64,000 nt of DNA from Pseudoduganella umbonata (lineage in GTDB: Bacteria > Pseudomonadota > Gammaproteobacteria > Burkholderiales > Burkholderiaceae_D), in NCBI RefSeq assembly GCF_014192225.1, contig NZ_JACHXS010000007.1, positions 62,001 to 126,000 on the forward strand, written 5' to 3'. Both the position numbers and the translations under genes were made by a program. Of the stretch, positions 51,739-59,890 are shown in pieces. Below the pieces are notes generated by a model that saw nothing but the letters and a program-made list of their open reading frames with translations, searched no databases and had not been told where the DNA came from. Numbering within the stretch: position 1 is the first letter of the stretch; the number at the start of each line of letters is the position of its first letter.

Positions 51739-53460
51739 ATGCCCAAACTTACCGTTCGCTTCAGCCTGATGGCTGCGCTGTGCCTGTTTACCGTGATGAT
51801 CGCGATCGGCGCCGCGCTTGGCGTGTTCATGATCAACCGCTCCAACAGCGCGTTGTCGCTGGTACAGGATATCGCCCTGGAAACGCAGGCGATCAATGAC
51901 ATCTACAAGGATGCCACGCGGGTTCGCTCCAGCCTCAATCGTGCCTACTCGGAATCGCGCGATGGCGGCCAGGCCGCGACCAATGGCAGCGCCCTCGGCA
52001 ATGCCACCAATTACCTGGTCCGTACCCGCAAGGCGCTGGCCGACTTCGCTGCTGCGCCGCCATCCGCGGGGACCGATGCGCAGCTGCGCAACGACCTCAT
52101 CGCGGCATCGACACGCATGCTCGATACGCTCGACGGCGGGATTGCCGCGCTGAAGGGCAACGACGTCGCAGGCTTTGCCACCATCAACAGCCGCGACCTG
52201 ACGCCGCGCGGCGCCGAGATCTCGACGCTGCTCGAGAAATTCCAGAAAGAGAACACCGAACGGGGCGAAGCGCTGATGAAGGAGCGCAACGGCGAGTACC
52301 GCATGGTGCTGTGGCTCGTGGCGCTGGGCCTGGCCGGCGCGCTGGCCCTGGTCGTGGCCATGCACGTATTCCTGCGCAACCTCGTCATCGCACCGCTGGA
52401 GCGCGCCGTCGAACTGCTGGACGGCGTGGCGCACGGCGACCTGACCGCCCGTGTGGAAGCCCAGGGCAACAACGAGATCGACCGGCTGATGCGCGGCATC
52501 GCGAAAATGCAGCAAAGCCTGATCGACATGGTGTCGAACGTGCGCACCGGCGCGCAGGCGATCGGCACGGCCGCCAGCGAGGTGGCCATGGGCAACCAGG
52601 ATCTGTCGTCGCGTACCGAAAGCCAGGCCAGCGCGCTGGAAGAAACCGCCGCCACGATGGAAGAACTGACCAGCACCGTGCAAAGCACCGCCGACAACAC
52701 GATGCAGGCGCGCGAACTGGTCGAGGCAGCCTCCACGAAGGCGGCGGCGGGCGGTGCCGTGATGGGCCAGATGTCGGAAACGATGGCGGCGATCGACGCC
52801 TCGTCGCGCAAGGTGGTCGACATCATCGGCGTGATCGACGGTATCGCATTCCAGACCAACATCCTGGCGCTGAACGCGGCCGTGGAAGCGGCCCGCGCGG
52901 GCGAGCAGGGCCGCGGCTTCGCGGTGGTCGCTTCCGAAGTGCGCACGCTGGCCCAGCGCAGTGCCGCGGCAGCCAAGGAAATCAAGGCGCTGATCGCCGA
53001 TTCCGTCGACAAGGTGGGTTCCGGCAGCATGCTGGCAACCCAGGCGGCGCAGGCCATGAACGAGATGGTGGCCAGCGTCGAGCGCGTGACCGGCATCGTT
53101 GTCGATATCGCTGAAGCGAGCCGCGAGCAGAGCAACGGCATCGCGCAGGTGAACCAGTCGATCACGCAGATGGATGAAGTCACGCAGCGCAATGCGGCGC
53201 TGGTCGAGGAAGCGGCCGCCGCCACGCAAGCCATGCAGCACGAGACGGAAAACCTGCTGGGCGCCGTCAGCGCCTTCAAGCTGTCGAACGATGTCGCTCA
53301 TGCGCATGCGCATGTCCCGGCCCGTGCATCGGCGCCGGCACCTTCGAAGCCGGCGGTTGCCCTGCCGCGCATGGGTACGGCCACGAAGGCACCGCAGCCG
53401 CGCGCGCAGAAGCCGGCCGCCAGCAAGGCACCGGCCGCCGACGAATGGGAAGAGTTCTAA
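51739..53460 (+). CDS. methyl-accepting chemotaxis protein with C-terminal CheR/CheB tether
   Basis: This 573-residue inner-membrane receptor has TM1 at about 10-32, a periplasmic helical sensor (about 35-190), TM2 at about 193-215, HAMP (ERAVELLDGVAHGDLTARV) and a signalling hairpin with the tip GVIDGIAFQTNILALNAAVE. A flexible Ala/Pro linker ends in ADEWEEF. This fits the NWETF-type pentapeptide that recruits CheR and CheB, which the receptor at 15-17 kb lacks. It lies at the left edge of the island, next to uptake genes, so it may sense the same substrate (inference). Confidence 0.95.
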   Translation: MPKLTVRFSLMAALCLFTVMIAIGAALGVFMINRSNSALSLVQDIALETQAINDIYKDATRVRSSLNRAYSESRDGGQAATNGSALGNATNYLVRTRKALADFAAAPPSAGTDAQLRNDLIAASTRMLDTLDGGIAALKGNDVAGFATINSRDLTPRGAEISTLLEKFQKENTERGEALMKERNGEYRMVLWLVALGLAGALALVVAMHVFLRNLVIAPLERAVELLDGVAHGDLTARVEAQGNNEIDRLMRGIAKMQQSLIDMVSNVRTGAQAIGTAASEVAMGNQDLSSRTESQASALEETAATMEELTSTVQSTADNTMQARELVEAASTKAAAGGAVMGQMSETMAAIDASSRKVVDIIGVIDGIAFQTNILALNAAVEAARAGEQGRGFAVVASEVRTLAQRSAAAAKEIKALIADSVDKVGSGSMLATQAAQAMNEMVASVERVTGIVVDIAEASREQSNGIAQVNQSITQMDEVTQRNAALVEEAAAATQAMQHETENLLGAVSAFKLSNDVAHAHAHVPARASAPAPSKPAVALPRMGTATKAPQPRAQKPAASKAPAADEWEEF

Positions 53461-53472
53461 CGCAGCGAGCCG

Positions 53473-53612
53473 GCAGCGCCAGGCCGCGCCGCCTTCCCGA
53501 CCCCGGCGGCGCCCGGCCGCGCCGCCTTGCCGATTTCTGCAGCGCCAGGCCGCGCTGCCTTGCTAATCTCTGCCGCGCCAGGCTGCGCCGCCTTCACCAC
53601 CTCCGCGGCGCC
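53473..53612. repeat. 33-bp tandem repeat after the binding-protein gene
   Basis: Units start at 53473, 53506, 53539, 53572 and (partial) 53605, each beginning GCnGCGCC and carrying GGCCGCGCCGCCTT or a close variant. The array abuts the stop of the minus-strand binding-protein gene at 53615. In the +1 frame past that stop it would read as an 11-residue repeat (KAARPGAAEIG), but that frame is not joined to the gene. Confidence 0.92.
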
Positions 53613-53614
53613 AT

Positions 53615-54547
53615 TTACCGGCGCTGCCACGTCCACGCCTGCGTCGCGATCGTCACCGGCCGCGGAATCAGCTTCTCCCGGTAGAACAGGTCGGCCACCT
53701 TCTGCTGGTTGGCCACGATCGCCGCATTCACCGGCACCACGCCAGCCGTCTGCCGCGCCAGCCACGTGGCGATCACGTCCGGCGGCACGCCCACCTGTGG
53801 CGCCATCATCGCCACCATCTCCTGCCGGTGGGTATTGGCCCATTTGCCGGCCTTCGCGATCTCGTCCAGCAGCGTGGCCACGGCCTGCGGCGAGCGCTGC
53901 ACGAACGCGCGCGACGCCAGGTAGAAGCCGTTGGCCTGCAACAGGCCGGTGTAGTCGGCCACTACGCGCGCGCCGTAGGCCTTCTGCGCGGCCGCCAGGT
54001 AGGGATCCCACACCACCCACGCATCGACGCTGCCGCCATCGAACGCCGCGCGCGCCTCGGAAGGGCCGAGGAAGATCGGCTTGACGTCGCGGATCGTCAG
54101 CCCGGCCTTGTCCAGTGCCGCCACCAGCAGCAGGTGCGAGCCGGATCCCTTGGCGAACGCGATGCGCTTGCCTTTCAGTTGCGCCACGGTGCGGATCGGC
54201 GACCCGGGCTTGACGATGATCGCTTCGCTGGCGACCGGTGGCGGCTCGGCGCCGACGTAGACGACGTCGATACCGGCAGCCTGCGCGAACACCGGCGGCG
54301 GCGCACCGGTGGTGCCGAAATCGATGCTGCCGGCGTTCAGCGCCTCTAGCATCTGCGGCCCGGCCGGGAATTCGATCCATTTCACCGCCGTGCCGGCCGG
54401 CGCGAATGCCTTTTCCACGGCACCCTGGCGCTTCAGCATCGTCAGCAGGCCGCCGCCTTTCTGGAAGCCGATCCGCAGCGTATCGGCCCGCGCGGGCATT
54501 GCCGCCAAGAGCAGCAGTGCAAGCAGTACAGTCAATATCTTCTTCAT
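53615..54547 (-). CDS. aliphatic sulfonate-type ABC transporter substrate-binding protein
   Basis: This 310-residue periplasmic protein starts at 54547, giving the signal peptide MKKILTVLLALLLLAAMPARA. The SsuA/NMT1-like fold is seen in LRIGFQKGGGLLTMLKRQGAVEKAF and VKWIEFPAGPQMLEALNAGSIDFGTTGAPPPVFAQAAG. DAWVVWDPYLAAAQKAYGARV follows. Relatives bind alkanesulfonates, taurine or nitrate. No permease or ATPase gene is beside it, which is unusual. The LacI regulator ends 13 bases before its start on the same strand. Confidence 0.88.
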   Translation of the reverse strand: MKKILTVLLALLLLAAMPARADTLRIGFQKGGGLLTMLKRQGAVEKAFAPAGTAVKWIEFPAGPQMLEALNAGSIDFGTTGAPPPVFAQAAGIDVVYVGAEPPPVASEAIIVKPGSPIRTVAQLKGKRIAFAKGSGSHLLLVAALDKAGLTIRDVKPIFLGPSEARAAFDGGSVDAWVVWDPYLAAAQKAYGARVVADYTGLLQANGFYLASRAFVQRSPQAVATLLDEIAKAGKWANTHRQEMVAMMAPQVGVPPDVIATWLARQTAGVVPVNAAIVANQQKVADLFYREKLIPRPVTIATQAWTWQRR

Positions 54548-54560
54548 TGTCATTCCCATC

Positions 54561-55622
54561 TCAAGTACTCTCACGCTCGATCAGTTCGCACTCGAGCAAA
54601 TTCAGCCGTGCCGGTTTCGGATCGGCCGGCAGTTCGCCCAGCGCCTGCAGGATGCGCTGCGCGGCGATTTCGCCGATCTCGCGGCCGGGCGGGCGGATCG
54701 TCGTCAGGCTGGGCAGCAGCAGGGGCGAAAACGCATAGTCGCCGAAGCCCATCAGCGCGCAGCGCTGCGGTACCTGCAGCCCCGCGCGCTGCGATGCCAG
54801 CAGGGCACCGGCGGCCAGGTTGTCGTTGGCGAAGATGATCGCGTCCGCCGCCTTCCGGTTTCCTTTCCGGCCGCGCGTCAGCGCCTCCAGCGCCTCGCGC
54901 CCCGCGTCGAACGGCGCCGCCTCGGTCGGCGCGTAAGTCCACGGTTCCAGGCCATGTTCCTCCAGCGTGGCTGCATAGCCGTCACGGCGGTCCAGCGCCG
55001 ACAGGTCGCCGGCCACGCTGTTCTGCACGAAGGCGATGCGCCGGTAGCCTTTCGCCAGCAGGTGCCGCGCCGCCTGCACGCCCACCTCGCGGTTCGAATA
55101 GCCCACCTGGATCGGCTTGCGCCGCGGCGCGTAATCCCATGTCTCCACGACCGGAATGCCGGCCGCCGCCAGCAGCGCCTCGGTACCGCGCGTATGAAAG
55201 CGGCCCACCGTGGCCAGCGCGGCAGGCGACCAGCCGAGGAATGCGCGCACGGCGTTTTCCTCCTGCTCGGCCGAGAAGTAGCTCGATGCCAGCAGCACCT
55301 GGTAGCCGTGGCGGTTCAGCGTGTCGTTGAAACTCTGGATCGTGCTGGCGAAGATCGGCCCCGAGATGTTCGGCACCACCATGCCCACCACCTTGTTGTG
55401 GGCCGATGACAGGCCACCCGCGGCCAGGTTCGGCACGTATTTCAGCTGCGCGACCGCCGCATCGATCCGCGCGCCCAGTTCTTCCGACACGTAGCCGTTC
55501 TTCTTCAGGTAGCGCGAGACCGTGATCGACCCCACGCCGGCCAGTTTCGCCACGTCGTGAATCGTGGCGCGCCCGGAACCACGGCGTTTCCGCCGTTGCT
55601 CCGGCATATTCTCAAACGACAT
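54561..55622 (-). CDS. LacI/GalR-family transcriptional regulator
   Basis: This 353-residue repressor has an N-terminal helix-turn-helix and hinge (TIHDVAKLAGVGSITVSRYLK; about 20-40) and a periplasmic-binding-protein-like effector domain (about 75-350). VVGMVVPNISGPIFASTIQSF and AIIFANDNLAAGALLASQRAG lie in the latter. It is divergent from the TonB receptor gene with 153 bp between the starts, and it is followed by the binding-protein gene. It most likely represses the TonB-LLM operon and itself in response to a pathway metabolite (inference). Confidence 0.92.
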   Translation of the reverse strand: MSFENMPEQRRKRRGSGRATIHDVAKLAGVGSITVSRYLKKNGYVSEELGARIDAAVAQLKYVPNLAAGGLSSAHNKVVGMVVPNISGPIFASTIQSFNDTLNRHGYQVLLASSYFSAEQEENAVRAFLGWSPAALATVGRFHTRGTEALLAAAGIPVVETWDYAPRRKPIQVGYSNREVGVQAARHLLAKGYRRIAFVQNSVAGDLSALDRRDGYAATLEEHGLEPWTYAPTEAAPFDAGREALEALTRGRKGNRKAADAIIFANDNLAAGALLASQRAGLQVPQRCALMGFGDYAFSPLLLPSLTTIRPPGREIGEIAAQRILQALGELPADPKPARLNLLECELIEREST

Positions 55623-55677
55623 ATCGATGCTCCATTTGATTCTTTGACTTCATTTTTGCGTTGGCCGACACTGCGAC

Positions 55678-55689
55678 GGTATCGGTACC
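55678..55689. promoter_or_regulatory. candidate LacI-family operator
   Basis: GGTATCGGTACC is a near palindrome (10 of 12 positions match the form GGTAYCGRTACC) with a central CG, as LacI-type operators have. It lies in the divergent intergenic region, 56 bases from lacI and 87 bases from the TonB receptor ATG. The match is short, and the 12-mer ATCGGTACCATA also occurs inside the receptor gene at 56121. Confidence 0.35.
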
Positions 55690-55775
55690 ATAGAAAAAAG
55701 TCTAGCAGTCTTCGCATCGCGCACCAAGCTGGTTTTCCGCAGGTGCAGAACGGTTTTTCGCATATTGGGGATCTC

Positions 55776-58055
55776 ATGAAACGGCAGCACAACAAGAAGA
55801 AACATCGGAACATCCATGCCGGCGTGGCCATCGGCCTGCTGCTCGGCGCGCGGCTCGCAGGCGCGGCCGAGCCAGCACCGGAAGCGGCGCCGGCACCGGA
55901 GCCGGCGGCGCAAGGCGAAGCGGTGATTGCCTCGGTCACGGTCACGGCAACGCGCCGCTCGGCATCGCTGCAATCGGTGCCGGTGGCGGTGTCGGTCGTC
56001 AGCGGCGAGCAGCTGGAACTGGCCAACCGCACCAGCATCGACACGGTGGTGCAGGAAATCCCCAGCGCCGCGTTCCGCCAGCAGGGCGGCAACAAGGACT
56101 CGACGCTGTTCGTTCGTGGCATCGGTACCATATCGACGTCGCCGGGCGTCGAACCCACAGTGTCGACCGTGGTCGACGGCGTCGTCTACGCACGGCCGGG
56201 CCAGGCCACGATCGACCTGCTGGACATCGACCGCATCGAAGTACTGCGCGGCCCGCAGGGCACGCTGTTCGGCAAGAACGCATCCTCCGGCGTATTGAAC
56301 ATCGTCAGCCGCACGCCATCGGAGCAGTTGACCGGCTACGTGGATGCCTCCGCCTACACCGGGCACGAAAAGCGCGTACGGGCCGGTATCAGCGGCGCCT
56401 TGCAGCCGGGCGTGCTGCGCGCGTCGATCAATGCGGCGTACGCGGACTACGACGGCAACATCGAGAACGTGCATGCCGGTGGCGGCCAGGTCAACGGCTA
56501 CGAGCGCCGCGGCGTGCGCGGCCGGCTGGACATCACGCCGAACGCCGACACCGATATTTCGCTGATCGCCGACTACCTGAAGTCGGAAAGCTCGCCCACG
56601 CAGGCCCCTTACCGGCAGACCAGCGCGCCGTTCGCGCAGGCGCTGCTGCCGGTCGTCGCCGGCACCGAAAACCGGCAGGTCAATGTCGACCTGCCCAACG
56701 CGATCGACGATACCAACAAGGGCGTCTCCGCGCAGGTGAACTGGCGCCGCAACGGCTACACGCTGACATCGATCACCGCGTGGCGTGCCTGGGACAACGC
56801 GCAGCACACCACCACTTCGCCGATCGGCAACAGCGCCGAGGTGGCGCGCATCACGAGCGCTTATCCGGCCACGCGCGACATCGGCACGCTGGAGTTCACG
56901 CAGGCGTCGCAGGAGCTGCGCCTCGCCTCGCCGCGGATTGCCCTGTCGTCCGCCGGCGCATCTTCAATCGACTACGTGGCGGGGCTCTTCTACCTGCATG
57001 GCAAGGACCGCGAAACCTATCAAAGGATCGTCACCACGGCCGCCACGAACAGCGGACGTGCCGACTATGGCGTCGAGAGCGACAGCTATTCGGCGTTCGG
57101 CGAGGGCACATTGCACATCAGCCCGTCGTGGCGTGCGATCGCCGGGGCGCGCTGGACGCGCGACAAGCTGTCGTACGATCACGTGCGCACGTCCACGCAA
57201 GCCACCGCGTTCCCCGGTGTGCAGCCGGGCACGCGCAGCGACGGCAGCACCGATGAGGATGGCTGGTCGGGCCGCCTCGGCCTGCAGCACGATTTCTCGC
57301 CGGCCGTGACGGCATACGGCACCTGGTCGCGCGGCTACAAGGGCCCGGCCTACAATGTGTTCTTCAACATGCTGGCGCGCGATACGCTGGCGCTGGCACC
57401 GGAAACGTCGAGCTCCTTCGAACTGGGCGTGAAGACTTCCGCGTTCAACCGCAGGCTGACCGCCAACGTGGCGCTGTTCCACACCGATTATTCCAACTAC
57501 CAGGCCAATTTTTATGACACGGTGGCCGGTGCGGTCGTGACGCGGCTCGTCAATGCCGGCGACGTCTCCACGCGCGGCGTGGAACTGGACGTGACAGCGC
57601 GGCCGACGCCGCAGCTGACGCTGACCGGCGCCTTTGCCTGGACCGATGCGCAGGTGGATGCGTTCAATTGCCCGCCGGCCGCCGCCGCATCGTGCAACCT
57701 GAACGGCAAGACGCTGCCGTTCGCGCCGCGCTTCAAGGGTTTCCTGCGCGGTGCCTACCACGTGCCGCTGGCCAGCGGCCACGAGGTCAACCTGAATCTC
57801 GACTACACCTACCAGAGCCGCACGCAATTCGACCTGTTCCAGTCGCCGGACGCGATCCAGCCGGGTTACGGCATCGTCAACGCGGCGATCGAACTGGCAC
57901 AGCCGGCCGCCGGCTGGCGCGTTGCGCTGGTGGGCAAGAACCTCGCCGACAAGTCGTATGCGACGAACCTCGTCACCGGTACCGGCACCGTGCACCGCGG
58001 CGTGCCGCGCGACGACAGCCGCTACTTCGGCATCACCGCGCGCAAGGAGTTCTGA
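55776..58055 (+). CDS. TonB-dependent outer-membrane receptor
   Basis: The 759-residue protein starts at ATG 55776, with GGGG six bases upstream and a signal peptide ending near AGAAEPAP. A plug domain (about 55-170) contains VTVTATRRSASLQSVPVAVSVV and RIEVLRGPQGTLFGKNASSGVLNIVSR. A beta-barrel follows and ends with aromatic Phe (ITARKEF). It takes up a ligand across the outer membrane using TonB energy. It overlaps the LLM monooxygenase gene (TGATG), so receptor and enzyme are co-translated. The ligand is unknown; context suggests an organosulfur compound. Confidence 0.94.
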   Translation: MKRQHNKKKHRNIHAGVAIGLLLGARLAGAAEPAPEAAPAPEPAAQGEAVIASVTVTATRRSASLQSVPVAVSVVSGEQLELANRTSIDTVVQEIPSAAFRQQGGNKDSTLFVRGIGTISTSPGVEPTVSTVVDGVVYARPGQATIDLLDIDRIEVLRGPQGTLFGKNASSGVLNIVSRTPSEQLTGYVDASAYTGHEKRVRAGISGALQPGVLRASINAAYADYDGNIENVHAGGGQVNGYERRGVRGRLDITPNADTDISLIADYLKSESSPTQAPYRQTSAPFAQALLPVVAGTENRQVNVDLPNAIDDTNKGVSAQVNWRRNGYTLTSITAWRAWDNAQHTTTSPIGNSAEVARITSAYPATRDIGTLEFTQASQELRLASPRIALSSAGASSIDYVAGLFYLHGKDRETYQRIVTTAATNSGRADYGVESDSYSAFGEGTLHISPSWRAIAGARWTRDKLSYDHVRTSTQATAFPGVQPGTRSDGSTDEDGWSGRLGLQHDFSPAVTAYGTWSRGYKGPAYNVFFNMLARDTLALAPETSSSFELGVKTSAFNRRLTANVALFHTDYSNYQANFYDTVAGAVVTRLVNAGDVSTRGVELDVTARPTPQLTLTGAFAWTDAQVDAFNCPPAAAASCNLNGKTLPFAPRFKGFLRGAYHVPLASGHEVNLNLDYTYQSRTQFDLFQSPDAIQPGYGIVNAAIELAQPAAGWRVALVGKNLADKSYATNLVTGTGTVHRGVPRDDSRYFGITARKEF

Positions 58056-59359
58056 TGGCGCACGCACGCACGAGACAGCTCAGCCTGACAGCCTTCCTGA
58101 TGCGTTACGGCCACCACGTGGCCGCATGGCGGCATCCCGATACCGATCTTGCATCCTCGCCGTACGAGGTCTATCGCGACGTGGTGCAAAGCGCCGAGCG
58201 CGCCTGCCTGGACGCCGTCTTCCTGGCCGACAGCGTGGCGCTGACGGGCGCGCCGTCGGTCGAGCCGGTAACGCTGCTGTCGGCGCTGGCCGCCGTGACC
58301 AGCCGCATCGGCCTGATCGCCACGGCCACCACCACGTACAACGAGCCGTACACGGTGGCGCGGCAGTTCGCCTCGCTCGACAGTATCTCGAACGGGCGCG
58401 CGGGCTGGAACCTCGTCACTTCCGATAACGCGGCCGAAGCCGCCAACTTCGGGCGCGAACGGCATGTCGACCATGCCGTTCGCTATGCCCGGGCCCGCGA
58501 GTTCCACGCGGTGGTGGACGGCTTGTGGCAGGGCTGGGAGGAGGGCGCCTTCGTCAACGACAAGGCCGGTGGCCGCCTGCTCGACGCGTCGAAGGTGCGC
58601 CGGCTGGATTACCGTGGCGAGCATTTTTCGGTATCCGGTCCGCTGAACGTGCCGCCCAGCCCGCAGGGCAAGCCGGTGGTCGTGCAGGCGGGCAGTTCGG
58701 AAACAGGGCGCGAGCTGGCCGCGGCCACGGCGGACGTGGTGTTTACGGCGCAGGCAACGCTGGCGGACGCGCAGGTGTTTTACCGCGACATGAAGGAAAG
58801 GGTGGCGCGGCATGGCCGCGCGCCGGACAGCCTGCGTGTCACGCCGGGCATCTTCGCCATCGTCGGCACCTCGGAGCAGGAAGCGCAGGACAAGTTCGGC
58901 CTGCTGCAGAGCCTGATCGAGCCGGCGGCCGGCCTGGCGCTGCTGGGGCGCATGATCGGCAATTTCGACCTGTCCGGCTATCCGCTCGACGGTCCGCTAC
59001 CGGACTTGCCGGTCACGCAGGATGGCCAGCGCAGCCGCCAGCAATTGCTGACGGCGATCGCGCAGGGAGAGGACCTGACGATCCGCCAACTGTACCAGCG
59101 CATCGCGGGCGGGCGCGGCCATTTCACCGTGATCGGCACGGCGGAGCAGGTGGCGGACCAGATGCAGGCATGGTTCGAAGGCGGCGCGGCGGATGGCTTC
59201 AACCTGATGCCGCCAACCTTGCCGGGCGGCCTGGATGACGTGCTGCGGCTGGTCGTGCCGGAACTGCAACGGCGCGGATTGTTCCGCACCCGTTACGAAG
59301 GCACCACCTTGCGCAGCCACCTGGGGCTGCAGGAAGCAGGGCATCGGGATGCCCTGTAA
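58055..59359 (+). CDS. LLM-class flavin-dependent monooxygenase (NtaA/SnaA/DszA-like)
   Basis: This 434-residue TIM-barrel enzyme is of the luciferase-like, nitrilotriacetate-monooxygenase subgroup. Visible are SLTAFLMRYGHHVAAWRHP, the conserved FLADSVAL segment, TATTTYNEPYTVARQFASLDSISNGRAGWN and VVVQAGSSETGRELAAATADVVF. It would use FMNH2 from a separate reductase, which is not in the window. Relatives oxidise alkyl sulfonates, dibenzothiophene sulfone or aminopolycarboxylates. Its start overlaps the TonB receptor stop by one base. Confidence 0.92.
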   Translation: MAHARTRQLSLTAFLMRYGHHVAAWRHPDTDLASSPYEVYRDVVQSAERACLDAVFLADSVALTGAPSVEPVTLLSALAAVTSRIGLIATATTTYNEPYTVARQFASLDSISNGRAGWNLVTSDNAAEAANFGRERHVDHAVRYARAREFHAVVDGLWQGWEEGAFVNDKAGGRLLDASKVRRLDYRGEHFSVSGPLNVPPSPQGKPVVVQAGSSETGRELAAATADVVFTAQATLADAQVFYRDMKERVARHGRAPDSLRVTPGIFAIVGTSEQEAQDKFGLLQSLIEPAAGLALLGRMIGNFDLSGYPLDGPLPDLPVTQDGQRSRQQLLTAIAQGEDLTIRQLYQRIAGGRGHFTVIGTAEQVADQMQAWFEGGAADGFNLMPPTLPGGLDDVLRLVVPELQRRGLFRTRYEGTTLRSHLGLQEAGHRDAL

Positions 59360-59374
59360 AAACCAGCATGACTG

Positions 59375-59416
59375 CGCAGAATCGATTACGCAGAATCGAC
59401 TACGCTGAGTCGACGG
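59375..59416. repeat. 14-bp tandem repeat, three copies
   Basis: CGCAGAATCGATTA, CGCAGAATCGACTA and CGCTGAGTCGACGG lie head to tail between the convergent stops of the LLM gene (59359) and the small minus-strand gene (59420). The repeat nearly fills that 60-bp space. Confidence 0.85.
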
Positions 59417-59419
59417 CGC

Positions 59420-59677
59420 TTAGTTGACCGCGTTGGTGCGGCGGCGCTGCACGTATTCTTCGTAGCGGCGCTGCTCGCGTTCCCAGATGTAGCGGAAGGC
59501 GGCGCGGGCGGCCGGCGGCAACGTACGGATCGCCTCGGCATTGAACGGCATCGGTGCGGGCGGCTTGCCACCCTGGGCGCGGCGCGCCTGCGCATCCGTT
59601 GCGTCGATCATCTGGCGGGTTGCCTCATCGATCTCCGGAAAATAAATATCCTTGGGGAGTTGATGTTGAAGCTCCAT
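59420..59677 (-). CDS. small conserved-looking protein of unknown function
   Basis: This 85-residue charged protein starts MELQHQLPKDIYFPEIDEAT and has an Arg-rich helical end (IWEREQRRYEEYVQRRRTNAVN). A strong GGAGGA Shine-Dalgarno sits 7 bases before ATG 59677, and codon use matches the surrounding genes, so I regard it as real. There is no signal peptide and no membrane segment. It is divergent from ubiE. Function not recognised. Confidence 0.7.
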   Translation of the reverse strand: MELQHQLPKDIYFPEIDEATRQMIDATDAQARRAQGGKPPAPMPFNAEAIRTLPPAARAAFRYIWEREQRRYEEYVQRRRTNAVN

Positions 59678-59839
59678 TGTCTTCCTCCGTAATCAGTAGA
59701 CAGATGCCGTGTCGAAGAGACCGGCTTGTCCGCTTAACGCGGCCTTGCAAAGGCCCGTTGACACGATTTTGAAAAAGTGTTGGAAATTGACAATTGTGCA
59801 AGGAGTGTGGAGCTGGCGCTACCCGCAGGATGACGCTTG

Positions 59840-59845
59840 TATAAT
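59840..59845 (+). promoter_or_regulatory. probable -10 box of the ubiE operon
   Basis: A perfect TATAAT lies 45 bases before the ubiE ATG. There is no good -35 box 17 bases upstream. A separate TTGACA at 59787-59792 is too far away to pair with it. Confidence 0.45.
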
Positions 59846-59890
59846 GCCGGGAGATCAACCCGTCCCACCGTACTCACCGCACCTACGCTA

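Noticed and set aside
53457..53614. C-terminal repeat tail on the sulfonate-binding protein
   Set aside because: The repeat is open only in a different frame from the gene, which has a normal stop at 53615; no slippery site is visible.
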